Assembly (NCBI GenBank): GCA_000686145.1
Contig: JMMB01000007.1
Span: forward strand, 2,542,001-2,606,000
Length of the DNA: 64,000 nucleotides
From: Peptostreptococcaceae bacterium VA2
GTDB taxonomy: Bacteria; Bacillota; Clostridia; Peptostreptococcales; Peptostreptococcaceae
Direction: 5' to 3'
The position numbers and the translations under genes were made by a program. Under the pieces are notes generated by a model, which saw only the letters and a program-made list of their open reading frames with translations, was not told where the DNA came from and did not search any database. Shown in pieces: positions 1-8,368 of the stretch (positions are counted from its first letter, which is position 1; each line of letters starts with the position of its first letter).

Positions 1-1179
1 AGTTGGAACTATTCTATTTGCACCAACTGTTAATGATATTGGAACTACTGTGCACATGTGAACCACAGGTACTTCAGTAACTCTTTCTATCTCTTTTACC
101 ATCGTTGCACCGCAACGAGTACAAGTGCCTCATGTAGAAGTTAATATAATAGCATCTACATTTGCTTCTTTTAATTTATTTCCTATTTCATTTGCATATT
201 TCTTTGCATTTGCAACTGAAGTTCCATTTCCTGTAGTTGTATAGAATGTTTCATGTAATTCTCTTATTATACCTTCCCTTACTAAATCTCTTAATACATC
301 AACTGGTAAAACTCTATCTGCATCTAAGTTAGCGTATACTGGATCATATCCACCATGAGCGGTTTCATGTGTTTCTTCAGTTAAATCATCAAATCCTACT
401 AATGAGTATTCTCCATACTTAGAAGCTGAAGAAGATTCTATTCTATCAGGATTTCCTTTTGGAACTATTCCTCCTGAAGTAACTACTGCTATTTTTGCAT
501 TAGATAAATCTTTTAATGCAGCACTTGGTTCTACTCTATCAAACACAGGCATTGGATATTCAGTTACAAATTCCTCACCTTTGATTTTTTTAACTAGCAT
601 ATCAACTGCTCTTTTAGATCCTTTTTCTTCGTGGAAGAAATTTACTCTAATACCTCTTTCTATATATCCTTCTTCTTTAGGTGAACCTATTTTTTCTCCA
701 CTAGCTAATTTTTTTGCAAATTTAACCATCTTAGGAAGTGCTTTTCTCATACCTGCTGCAGAGTCTGATGTTTCTACTATGTAAACATCCTTTTTAAACA
801 TATCTGCACCTGGGTTTTCTATATACATTCCAGTAAGCACAGGTATATTTAAGCTCTCTTGAACTACCTTAGTTATCGCACCTGCTGCAACCCCATATCT
901 ACCAGCATTAAAAGATGGACCTGCTATGAAAAATTGAGGATTAAATGATTTTATCATTCCTAGTACTTCAGCACTCGCACTATCTAAATTCTCATTAAAG
1001 TAAGTATCCCCACATACTACTGTTCCAACTATTTCCATGTCATCACCTAATAACTTATTAAGTTGGACACTTATTGGAGGTAAGTTTTCTGCCACATGTG
1101 GCTTAGTATCAGCTTTTTCTTCTCCACCTATACCAGCGAAGAACTGATTTATATAATGAACTACTCTTAGTTTTCCCAT
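1..1179 (-). CDS. grdB: Glycine reductase complex selenoprotein B, GrdB (C-terminus beyond window)
   Basis: This is the substrate-specific subunit of glycine reductase, which takes glycine and passes a carboxymethyl group to selenoprotein A. It starts at ATG 1177-1179 behind an AAAGGGG ribosome site and opens with MGKLRVVHYINQFFAGIGGE, typical of GrdB. An in-frame UGA at 130-132 is residue 350. It is followed by GTCTRCGATMVKEIER and then VVHMCTVVPISLTVGA, so the frame clearly continues to the window edge. About 393 of the usual roughly 436 residues are visible. A caller that stops at UGA would give a false 349-residue protein. It is last in the visible operon, 26 bases after grdA; grdC and grdD normally follow. 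The identification is firm. Confidence 0.97.
130..132 (-). other. Selenocysteine UGA codon of grdB
   Basis: The TGA falls in the frame of GrdB between LTST and GTCTRC, exactly where the family carries its active-site selenocysteine. Reading continues with typical GrdB sequence. The mRNA just downstream should form the bacterial SECIS hairpin read by SelB; I did not resolve its exact fold. Confidence 0.93.
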
Positions 1180-1205
1180 ATATTTTTCACCCCTTTTTTG
1201 TTTAA

Positions 1206-1685
1206 TTAAGCATTAAACTTACAGAATTGTTCTCTAACACTAGTCATTTCTTCTACTATTTCATCAACTTCAAGTACCATTTCCATCATACTTATTTGCT
1301 CTTCATAAACAGATGAATCAAATTCTGCTTTCATTTCTTCTTCTACAACATGATATACTCTAAGTCCTAATTCAACTCCAGCAAGTGGTCCGGCGAAAGT
1401 TGGATCACCAGCAGTTACTGTCTCAGCTGCAAGTCCAGCAGCTTCGGCTTCAGATGCACCTAATAAAACCACAAGATTGTCTGCTCCGTGTTTTTCACAA
1501 GCTTCTTTAACTCTCTTTTGGTTTTCTAAGTCCATAGCCCCTGCAGCCGTTCAGACAAAACATTCTGTTGAAGAAAATATTACTTCTGCTCCTTCTATTC
1601 CTTTTATACACTCTTCTATCGCAGGTCCTGGTATACCATCACGGTCTCCTATTATAAGGACCTTTTTATTCGCAAGTATGCTCAT
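1206..1685 (-). CDS. grdA: Glycine/sarcosine/betaine reductase selenoprotein A, GrdA
   Basis: GrdA is the small shared selenoprotein that accepts the carboxymethyl group from protein B and delivers it to protein C, which releases acetyl phosphate. The gene starts at ATG 1683-1685 after a GGGGGAG ribosome site and encodes 159 residues. The N-terminus [20 protein letters not shown] and the redox site [17 protein letters not shown] are the hallmarks of the family, with UGA as residue 45. A naive call starting at Met51 would lose the active site. It lies 44 bases after grdE and 26 bases before grdB, in one operon. Thioredoxin and its reductase, encoded just upstream, re-reduce it. Confidence 0.98.
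1551..1553 (-). other. Selenocysteine UGA codon of grdA
   Basis: The in-frame TGA is preceded by codons for CFV and followed by TAAGAM, matching the CxxU redox motif of GrdA (Cys42, Sec45). The first 44 codons upstream are open and conserved in kind, so this is recoding rather than a nonsense mutation. Confidence 0.95.
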
Positions 1686-1729
1686 AGTTCTCCCCCTTAA
1701 TTTATATACACTACTTAACTTATATTTTG

Positions 1730-3016
1730 TTAATAAGTTACTGTAGATAATTTTCCAAATCCTGTTTCATTAGTAGCTCCAGTTATAACTTGTATTTCAG
1801 CTTCTATGCTTCCATCTTCCCTTAAACTTCCAGCAAATCCACCAGCTATAAAATCTACTACTTCTATATGACCTAATATTTTGTCCATCTTAGGAAGTAC
1901 TATTAATTCATTAGCATTTCCACCTGTTACAACTGCATTAGCTAGCACATCTGCATCTGCAAGTGATTGAGAACCTCCATCACGTCCTGCATATTCATCA
2001 GTTACTATAACAGTTTTAATATTTTCACCTTCTATTTTTTTACAATTCATTATTAAATCTGTATCTGGATTTCCAAATCCTTCTTGAGATACTATAACTG
2101 CATCTAATCCTAAATATTTACATAACTTAGCAGTCCAGTTAGAAGATCTTTCTTTATCTGCAAGGTATACGTTTTCATTAGTTATAATTACACCTACAAA
2201 GTTTATTTCTTTTCCATGTTGTGCATATAAATCCTCTACTACAGAATTATTTATATGAACATAAGATGGATTTTTATCACACGCAGAAACACAGTTACCA
2301 CTTACAATTGCACCATCCATAAGTTCTGTTGGATAAAGCATAGTTGGAACTATTTGCTTTGCATCTACTCCATACACATATGTATCATGAAGTAATCCTT
2401 GAGTTTGAAGCATATATACATATCCTACTTTTGGAAGGTTTGGATATTCTGCTATGGACTCTAAAAGTGGCTTAGTTTCATAAGTTTTAACTTCATCAGG
2501 AGTTAAGTTTCTAGCAGTTTCGCCTAAATATGCTGCAGCTTTAAATCCTATCATTCTAACAGCTTTTTCATGATTATGTTGTTTTAAACCATCAATTGGT
2601 TCAGCTATGACTACTATATTGTTTAGTGTAGAGAATGGGCAATAATCAGCACCAGGGCCTGTCATATCAATTATACCTTCTTGGAATCCTACTATTTTAC
2701 CTGTAGTTACAACTGCGCATCCAGAAAGTACATGAGTTTTACCTTCTCCTACTGTATCAACTTTAGAGATTATTCCTGGGAATATTCCACCCCTACCTTC
2801 AACCTTAACTCTTGGTTCTATAACGTCTTTTACTGGTGTTATTCTTACGCTTTCACCTGGGCGAACTAAATCTATATCTATAGATTTTATGTGCTCATCT
2901 CCACCAATTTCTTCAAGCATTTCTTCTTTATTAATGAATAATACTCCATCTTTTACCTCAGTAACATCAGCAAATTGAATATCTTTTATAAAGATTTTTC
3001 CTAACTCAAGACGCAT
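1730..3016 (-). CDS. grdE: Glycine reductase proprotein GrdE (alpha and beta subunits of protein B)
   Basis: GrdE is a precursor that is cleaved into two subunits of the glycine-specific protein B; the new N-terminus carries a pyruvoyl group made from a cysteine. The 428 residues start [19 protein letters not shown], behind a GGGGG ribosome site. The likely cleavage cysteine lies in the [17 protein letters not shown] stretch around residue 245, near the middle of the chain. It is in the grd operon between trxA and grdA. A 153-base gap with a large hairpin separates it from trxA. The length and order match glycine reductase clusters of other clostridia. Assigning the exact cleavage residue is family knowledge, not something visible here. 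Confidence 0.96.
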   Translation of the reverse strand: MRLELGKIFIKDIQFADVTEVKDGVLFINKEEMLEEIGGDEHIKSIDIDLVRPGESVRITPVKDVIEPRVKVEGRGGIFPGIISKVDTVGEGKTHVLSGCAVVTTGKIVGFQEGIIDMTGPGADYCPFSTLNNIVVIAEPIDGLKQHNHEKAVRMIGFKAAAYLGETARNLTPDEVKTYETKPLLESIAEYPNLPKVGYVYMLQTQGLLHDTYVYGVDAKQIVPTMLYPTELMDGAIVSGNCVSACDKNPSYVHINNSVVEDLYAQHGKEINFVGVIITNENVYLADKERSSNWTAKLCKYLGLDAVIVSQEGFGNPDTDLIMNCKKIEGENIKTVIVTDEYAGRDGGSQSLADADVLANAVVTGGNANELIVLPKMDKILGHIEVVDFIAGGFAGSLREDGSIEAEIQVITGATNETGFGKLSTVTY

Positions 3017-3062
3017 ACTGGCACCCCCAATTTTTTAATTATTAAATTTTTAACAATTTCTA

Positions 3063-3121
3063 ACTAGCTTAATCATCTAACTTTTACTACTTATTAGTAG
3101 CATTTTATAAATTAAGCTAGT
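3063..3121 (-). other. Large intercistronic hairpin between trxA and grdE
   Basis: Bases 3063-3073 and 3111-3121 are an exact 11-bp inverted repeat. Inside it, 3087-3091 and 3096-3100 form a second small stem with a 4-base loop. There is no U-run after it on the minus strand, so it is not a plain terminator. It probably acts in mRNA processing, in stability, or in setting a higher grdE level than trxBA. Confidence 0.6.
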
Positions 3122-3169
3122 CATGTAAGCTATATATAGATTTGAGATTTACCCAAATTTATAACAATA

Positions 3170-3487
3170 TTAAATATACTTTTTAATCATCTGTTCTATG
3201 TTAGTTTTTGTAGCATCATCTTTTGTAACTTCATCTATTTTAGCACCATCTTTATATATAGCTATAGTTGGAAGACCTAGCACTTTTTCTTTTATAGCTA
3301 ATCTTCTAGCTTTCGTAGTGTCTAATTTACAAAACTTAAAATTGTCATTGTACTCATTAGCTAATTCTTCAACTTCTGGAAGTAACGCTTTGCAAGGTTC
3401 GCATCCTTCACTCCAAAAATCTACTACTACTATACCTTCATGCTTTAAAACTTCTTCTTCAAAAGTGTTCTTGTCTAAAACTACCAT
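3170..3487 (-). CDS. trxA: Thioredoxin of the glycine reductase operon
   Basis: A 105-residue thioredoxin that passes electrons from the adjacent TrxB to the selenoproteins of glycine reductase. The active site reads EGCEPCK instead of the usual WCGPCK, so the Trp is replaced and CEPC is the redox motif. This variant is known from glycine-reductase-linked thioredoxins. The cis-Pro motif [11 protein letters not shown] lies around residue 75-85. It starts behind GGGGGATT and is 52 bases after trxB. It is the operon-specific thioredoxin rather than the general one; this is inferred from context and active-site variation. Confidence 0.94.
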   Translation of the reverse strand: MVVLDKNTFEEEVLKHEGIVVVDFWSEGCEPCKALLPEVEELANEYNDNFKFCKLDTTKARRLAIKEKVLGLPTIAIYKDGAKIDEVTKDDATKTNIEQMIKKYI

Positions 3488-3539
3488 ATTATAAATCCCC
3501 CTTTAGATTTTAATTAAACTCCCTTTTTGAAAATAATTT

Positions 3540-4505
3540 TTATGCGTTTACTTCTGATAAATGACCTAGCTTATTTTCAATATATTTTTCAGCAGTTATT
3601 GTAGCTATAGCACCATCATTTGTAGCAGTTACTACTTGTCTTAATGATTTAACTCTACAATCTCCAGCTGCAAATACGCCTTCTATATTAGTTCTCATTT
3701 CCTCATCTGTTATTATGTATCCTCTATCGTCCATATTTATTTTATCTTTAAATAAGTTTGTTTGCGGATCAAGGCCAACAAAGACAAACACTCCCATTGT
3801 TCCATCTTCTTCGTCTGCTTCATACTCTCTTAATTCACCAGTTACATTATTTTTAAATACAACCTTTTCTAATATTCCATCGCCATGCAACTCTTTTATA
3901 GATGTATTGTACATAATTTCTATATCTTTATGGTCTATAGCTTTTTGCGCTATTGATTTAGCACATGTTAATTCTTTACTTCTATTAACAATGGTTACTT
4001 TTCTAGCAAATTTAGTTAAAAACATACCTTCTTCAACTGCACTATTTCCTCCACCAACTGCAAATACTTCTAAGTCTGTGAAAAAATCTCCATCACATGT
4101 TGCACAATAAGATATCCCTTTTCCTGTAAGTTCCTTTTCTCCTGGTACCCCTAGTTTTCTCGGTGTTGCTCCTGTTGCTATTACAACAGCCTTACCTCTA
4201 TATTCTGATTTTTCTCCCCTTAGTACTTTTATTTCTCCATCTATATTTACTTCTACAATATTATCTTTAATCATCTCTGCTCCAAAACTTTTGCATTGTT
4301 CAACCATTCTAGCTATTAATTTTGGCCCACTTGCTTCTTCTACAGATCCTGGATAATTTGCTACATCATGTGTAGTAACTATCTGTCCACCAGTTTTTCC
4401 TTTTTCTAATATAAGAGTCTTAAGCTTTGCTCTAGCTCCATAAAGTCCTGCTGAAAGCCCTGCTGGCCCTGATCCTACTATGATTAAATCATATAAATTT
4501 TCCAT
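3540..4505 (-). CDS. trxB: Thioredoxin reductase
   Basis: An FAD-containing NADPH-thioredoxin reductase of 321 residues. It shows the N-terminal FAD site GSGPAGLSAGLYGARA, the redox CATCDGDFF near residue 136, the NADPH-binding GGGNSAVEEG and the C-terminal GVFAAGDCR. It supplies reducing power to the grd thioredoxin encoded 52 bases downstream. It is preceded by GGGGGAA and follows grdX by 96 bases with no obvious terminator. The reductase and thioredoxin inside the grd operon couple NADPH to glycine reduction. Confidence 0.96.
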   Translation of the reverse strand: MENLYDLIIVGSGPAGLSAGLYGARAKLKTLILEKGKTGGQIVTTHDVANYPGSVEEASGPKLIARMVEQCKSFGAEMIKDNIVEVNIDGEIKVLRGEKSEYRGKAVVIATGATPRKLGVPGEKELTGKGISYCATCDGDFFTDLEVFAVGGGNSAVEEGMFLTKFARKVTIVNRSKELTCAKSIAQKAIDHKDIEIMYNTSIKELHGDGILEKVVFKNNVTGELREYEADEEDGTMGVFVFVGLDPQTNLFKDKINMDDRGYIITDEEMRTNIEGVFAAGDCRVKSLRQVVTATNDGAIATITAEKYIENKLGHLSEVNA

Positions 4506-4601
4506 TATTTTCCCCCTTATTAAACTTGTCTATATATTAAACTTTATTTATTAACATTTTAATTTATTCATAGATTTAATATATTAAAATTAATTTTTAT
4601 A

Positions 4602-4976
4602 CTAAACTATATATTCAATTCTTTGTAGGGTATTATTTAGAATATCAAAATCTATAACTCTAAAGTCATCTATAACTTGATCTGTCCAGTTTGGAGTCTT
4701 TTTATTGTTTTGGAATTTAGTTGCAGTTGCTATTGCTTCTTCTATTAGTATTAATGAATTGTGGTCTAGATTATGTCCTTTTTTCATGATTACACTTCTA
4801 TATGGTGTTTCATTAGGCTTTACACTTCCATAAAGGGGATGAGACAAAAGTTCATATCCCTTATGTATAAGGTCTCTGCATTCTTTTAGAATTTCTATGT
4901 ATGTAATATCTTTTTGTATAATATCTTTGTTAGTAAGTTGTATTTTAACAATTGGATTATTCGTGATTATTATCAT
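4602..4976 (-). CDS. grdX: GrdX family protein, first gene of the glycine reductase operon
   Basis: A 124-residue protein of unknown biochemical role that heads glycine reductase operons in clostridia. It starts MIIITNNPIVKIQL, after GAGGGGGATAA, and is predicted soluble, with no signal peptide or metal motif. Assignment rests on its position directly before trxB-trxA-grdE-grdA-grdB and on its size. The leader upstream carries the glycine riboswitch and terminator, so grdX is the first translated gene of the glycine-induced transcript. Confidence 0.88.
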   Translation of the reverse strand: MIIITNNPIVKIQLTNKDIIQKDITYIEILKECRDLIHKGYELLSHPLYGSVKPNETPYRSVIMKKGHNLDHNSLILIEEAIATATKFQNNKKTPNWTDQVIDDFRVIDFDILNNTLQRIEYIV

Positions 4977-5010
4977 TTATCCCCCTCACTTTCAAAACTT
5001 TATATTTTTA

Positions 5011-5055
5011 GAATTAAAAAACAGAGAAAACAAATTCCTAATTTGTTCTCTCTGT
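5011..5055 (-). terminator. Riboswitch-controlled intrinsic terminator before grdX
   Basis: Bases 5041-5055 and 5021-5035 pair over 15 bp, with one G-U wobble and a 5-base loop. A run of five to six U follows on the minus strand at about 5016-5021. It lies between the glycine aptamer and grdX, so it is the expression platform. Glycine binding is expected to prevent it forming. Confidence 0.85.
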
Positions 5056-5065
5056 TAATATTATT

Positions 5066-5190
5066 TTCAGAGGTCCGTCTAGACATAGTATTTTTACCTG
5101 AGAATTTCACTTAATTTAATTTAGGTAATTAATTAAATTTGTCCCTTCGGTCGCTTTTATAATTAAAAGCTGTCTCCCATGCCCTTCATT
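5066..5190 (-). promoter_or_regulatory. Glycine riboswitch aptamer
   Basis: Read on the minus strand, the region holds the conserved glycine aptamer signatures in order: GGGAGA, a P2 hairpin (GCUUUU/AAAAGC), GACCGAAGGGACAA, a 9-bp P3 stem (AAUUUAAUU/AAUUAAAUU) and UCUCAGGUAAAAA. P1 pairs 5177-5183 with 5082-5088 over 7 bp with two wobbles. Only one full aptamer is present. The GACGGACCUCUG tail resembles the linker that leads into a second aptamer, so this looks like a singlet with a remnant partner helix. It should switch on the glycine reductase operon when glycine is present. Confidence 0.92.
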
Positions 5191-5236
5191 CGGATATTTA
5201 ATTTTGTTATATTTTTTTTCTATGTTATTTAAGTTA

Positions 5237-5265
5237 AGTATATAATCTTTCTATACAACTTTCAA
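5237..5265 (-). promoter_or_regulatory. Sigma-A promoter of the grd operon
   Basis: On the minus strand TTGAAA (5260-5265) and TATACT (5237-5242) are spaced by 17 bp. Transcription would start near 5230, about 45 bases before the riboswitch P1 helix. The leader is therefore about 250 nt. Confidence 0.75.
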
Positions 5266-5359
5266 CAACTTTTTTAATAATTTTCATTATTTTTTTCGAC
5301 TTATTATTAGTTAGAAAACATATCAATAAAGTTGTTTATTTTATCTTTTAAAATAGAAT

Positions 5360-7054
5360 TTATAATTTTGTGTCATCAATTTCTTTTAACCACATTTTAA
5401 TAACATCTATAACATTTTCTACACATCCATCTTCAAATGGAGATTTTAATTTACCTATGTTTACAATTTCTAAGAATGATTTAGTTCCACCAACTTTACA
5501 TATATCTAAATAATTTTGCCACCCCTCTTCTTTATTTTCTCTCATTCTTTTCCAAAATTGTAGTGCACATATTTGAGCCAGTGTATAGTCTATATAATAA
5601 AATGGATTTTTAAATATGTGGCCTTGTTTGAACCACCATCCACCATTTTCTAAAAACTCACATCCTTCATAATCTTTATGAGGTAAATATTTTTTTTCTA
5701 ATTCTGTCCATGTTTTTTTTCTTTCATCTTTACTCATGTTAGGATTTTCATATATATTGTGTTGGAATTCATCTACAACTATTCCATATGGAATAAATTT
5801 AATAGCTGAAGATAAATGAGTGAATTTATATTTATCTGTATCTTCTTTAAAGAACAAATTCATCCATGGCCAAGTTATAAATTCCATACTCATAGAATGA
5901 ATTTCACAGCTTTCATAAGTCGGGAAATTTATTTCTGGCATATCAATCCATGTAGACATATATAATTGAAAAGCATGTCCTGCTTCATGAGTTAATACGT
6001 CTATATCATCAGCGGTTTGATTAAAGTTTGAAAATATAAATGGAGCTTGATAATCTGGTATATAAGTACAATATCCACCAGCCCCTTTTCCTTTTTTAGT
6101 TACTAAATCCATAAGCTCGTTATCTAACATAAACTCAAAGAACTCTTTAGTTTCTTTTGATAATTCGTCATACATTTTTTTACCATTTTCAATTATGTAT
6201 TCTGAATCGCCTTTAGGTGTTGCATTCCCACTTTCAAATTCAAAGTTTTCGTCTACATAAGTTAATTTATTTATACCTATCCTTTTAGCTTGTCTTTCAT
6301 AAAGATCACTTGCAACCGGTACTATATATTGTAATACTTGCTTTCTAAAATTTTTAACCATATCTGCATTATAATCAGTTCTCATCATTCTTATATAACC
6401 AAGTTCTACAAAATTATCAAAGCCAAGTTTTTTAGCTATTTTATCTCTTAATTTTACAAGTTTATCAAATATTTCATCAAACTTTTCTTCATTTTTTTCA
6501 AAATAACTATAATAAGCTTTATTTGCTTCTATTCTCATGTCTCTATCTTTAGACAGCATAAATTTCCCAAGTCCAGATAAGTTTCTCTCTTCTCCTTCAA
6601 ATTCTATTTTTGCAGATGCTAATAGCTTAGTATATTCTGAGCATAACTTATTTTCTTCTTGAAGCTCTTTTATTATATCTTTAGCAAAAGCTTTTAGAGA
6701 ATATTGTGCTATTTTTATAAATTGCATTCCAAAGTCTCTTTGTATATCTTGTTTAAATTTAGAGTCTACTACACTTTTATAAAAATCTGAATTTATCTCT
6801 TCATATAATGGCGAATATTCGTCCCAATAAGCTTTTTCTTTTTCATAAAATTCATCTTGTGTATTTATGCTATTTCTTATTGAGCATAATGTAGACATTG
6901 TTTCTATATTATTTCGTATTTCATTAAGTTCATCTATGTTTTTTCTTTGCTCTTCGTAAGTAGATGCTATTTTTATATTTTCAACTAAAATAGCTATTTG
7001 TTTTTTATTTAATTCATAACTTGGTCTTTCATATTTAAATTCTGAAAATTTCAT
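5360..7054 (-). CDS. M3 family oligoendopeptidase (PepF-type)
   Basis: A cytoplasmic zinc metallopeptidase of 564 residues that degrades short peptides, in keeping with a peptide- and amino-acid-fermenting lifestyle. The zinc site HEAGHAFQ is near residue 357, with the downstream metal ligand in the PTYESCEIHSMSMEF region, both typical of family M3. There is no signal peptide. It starts MKFSEFKYERPSYELNKKQ behind AAGGAGAA. It stands alone, separated from grd by the riboswitch leader. It has its own upstream extended -10 promoter. The M3 family is firm; which M3 subgroup it belongs to is less so. Confidence 0.93.
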   Translation of the reverse strand: MKFSEFKYERPSYELNKKQIAILVENIKIASTYEEQRKNIDELNEIRNNIETMSTLCSIRNSINTQDEFYEKEKAYWDEYSPLYEEINSDFYKSVVDSKFKQDIQRDFGMQFIKIAQYSLKAFAKDIIKELQEENKLCSEYTKLLASAKIEFEGEERNLSGLGKFMLSKDRDMRIEANKAYYSYFEKNEEKFDEIFDKLVKLRDKIAKKLGFDNFVELGYIRMMRTDYNADMVKNFRKQVLQYIVPVASDLYERQAKRIGINKLTYVDENFEFESGNATPKGDSEYIIENGKKMYDELSKETKEFFEFMLDNELMDLVTKKGKGAGGYCTYIPDYQAPFIFSNFNQTADDIDVLTHEAGHAFQLYMSTWIDMPEINFPTYESCEIHSMSMEFITWPWMNLFFKEDTDKYKFTHLSSAIKFIPYGIVVDEFQHNIYENPNMSKDERKKTWTELEKKYLPHKDYEGCEFLENGGWWFKQGHIFKNPFYYIDYTLAQICALQFWKRMRENKEEGWQNYLDICKVGGTKSFLEIVNIGKLKSPFEDGCVENVIDVIKMWLKEIDDTKL

Positions 7055-7150
7055 TTTATTCTCCTTAATTATTTCATTTTTATTGTATTATTATATATAC
7101 CAATTATAGTTCTTCTTATACAATATCTTTGATACTTTAGCTTTACCCAT

Positions 7151-7159
7151 ATTATACCA
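7151..7159 (-). promoter_or_regulatory. Extended -10 promoter for the M3 peptidase
   Basis: The minus strand reads TGGTATAAT, an extended -10 element, about 100 bases before the ATG. No good -35 box is seen. Confidence 0.5.
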
Positions 7160-7225
7160 CATATTTTTTGGACATTATTTATAGCTAAAATCGTTATTTT
7201 ACACTTAGTAAATCTCATTATTTAA

Positions 7226-7254
7226 TTGACATTCTCATTTACTTACCATAAATA
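7226..7254 (+). promoter_or_regulatory. Possible sigma-A promoter for the HAD gene
   Basis: TTGACA at 7226-7231 and TAAATA at 7249-7254 are 17 bp apart. A second -10-like TATAAT lies nearer the gene around 7325. Which one is used is unclear. Confidence 0.4.
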
Positions 7255-7368
7255 TATTTTTTGTTTACAAATTGCCTAACTATTTGTTTATTTATTTTAG
7301 TTTATTAATTTAAGATATATTGATATAATTGTATCAGTCTTAAATTTTAATATTATCGGGAGGTTTTT

Positions 7369-8182
7369 ATGTATAAATTAATAGCTTTAGATATCGATGG
7401 TACTTTATTAAATAGTGAAAAAAAAATAACAGAGCCTGTTTTTAACTCTATTCAAGAAGCAAAAAAAAAATGGTGCAAAAGTAGTTTTATCAACAGGTAG
7501 ACCTTTACCAGGAGTTACTCCTCTTTTAGAAGAGTTAAATCTTGTTGATGATGGTGATTATGTTATATGTTTTAACGGGGCAGTTGTTCAAGAAGTAAAA
7601 AGTCAAAAGGTAATTTCTAATATCGAAATGAGTCATGCTGATTTTAAAACTATATATAGTATTGTAAAAGAACTTAATACTAAAGTTCATATAAATACGC
7701 CAACAAATGTGATAACTCCACATATTGAACCTAGTAAATATACTCTATACGAAGCAGAGATAAATAAAATCCCTGTAGTTTATAAAAATGAAAATGAAAT
7801 AGATGATAGCGTAACATTTTGCAAGATAATGATTATAGATGAACCAGAAAAATTACAAGAAGTCTTGGATTTCCTTCCTAAAGAAATATATGATAATTAC
7901 ACAGTAGTTAGATCAGCTCCTTTCTTCTTAGAATTTTTAAACAAAGCAGCAAACAAAGGGACTGCACTACAAGCTTTATGTAATAATATAAATATGCCTA
8001 TAGAAAGCACTATTGCTGTAGGTGATGAAGAAAATGATCAACACATGATAAAATTAGCAGGGCTTGGAGTCGCTATGGGAAATGCTAGAGATAGTATAAA
8101 AGATATTTCTAATTATATAACTAAAACTAATAATGAGCATGGAGTTGCTCATGTTATAAATAAATTTATATTAAACAAATAA
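7369..8182 (+). pseudogene. Cof-type HAD-IIB phosphatase, frameshifted in an A10 run
   Basis: The gene starts at ATG 7369 behind GGGAGG and encodes MYKLIALDIDGTLLNSEKK, the DxDGT motif I of HAD hydrolases. The frame then stops early. After an A10 run at 7461-7470 the other frame continues with GAKVVLSTGRPLPG, NGAVVQ and the C-terminal motif AVGDEENDQHMIKLAG. Nine A residues instead of ten would restore a single 270-residue protein of normal Cof/YidA type. These enzymes dephosphorylate sugar phosphates or similar small molecules. The extra base could be a sequencing error, a real null allele or a slipping phase-variable tract. All catalytic motifs survive, which favours error or recent slippage. 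A terminator follows at 8322. Confidence 0.85.
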
Positions 8183-8201
8183 TCTACTCAACAACTTCTA
8201 A

Positions 8202-8306
8202 AATAAAAAGACTATTGATATATATGTCGGACGGTTAAGAGAAAAACTATGCCTAGAAGATTGTATAAAAAAAGTATTTAAAATAGTATATAGATTAGAA
8301 TTATAA
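8202..8306 (+). pseudogene. Relic of an OmpR-family response regulator, C-terminal wing only
   Basis: The frame translates to KKTIDIYVGRLREKL, a short loop, then VFKIVYRLEL and a stop. This is the end of the winged-helix DNA-binding domain of a two-component response regulator (compare the family pattern TIDVYVGRLREK...IKTVFGIGYRLE). A stop codon lies just upstream in frame and there is no start or ribosome site, so it is a leftover of about 32 residues. No histidine kinase remains nearby. It implies that a two-component gene was deleted here, beside the HAD gene. Confidence 0.75.
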
Positions 8307-8321
8307 TAACGCTTATAAATA

Positions 8322-8366
8322 AAAACATCCCTTAATGTAAATTAATTTTTACTCAAGGGATGTTTT
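8322..8366. terminator. Bidirectional terminator between the HAD gene and the channel gene
   Basis: Bases 8322-8333 and 8355-8366 pair over 12 bp with T-rich and A-rich flanks. It lies between convergent genes. Confidence 0.75.
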
Positions 8367-8368
8367 GT

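Noticed and set aside
1477-1746. Plus-strand open frame across the start of grdA.
   Set aside because: It is antisense to GrdA, whose N-terminus and selenocysteine motif are clear on the minus strand.
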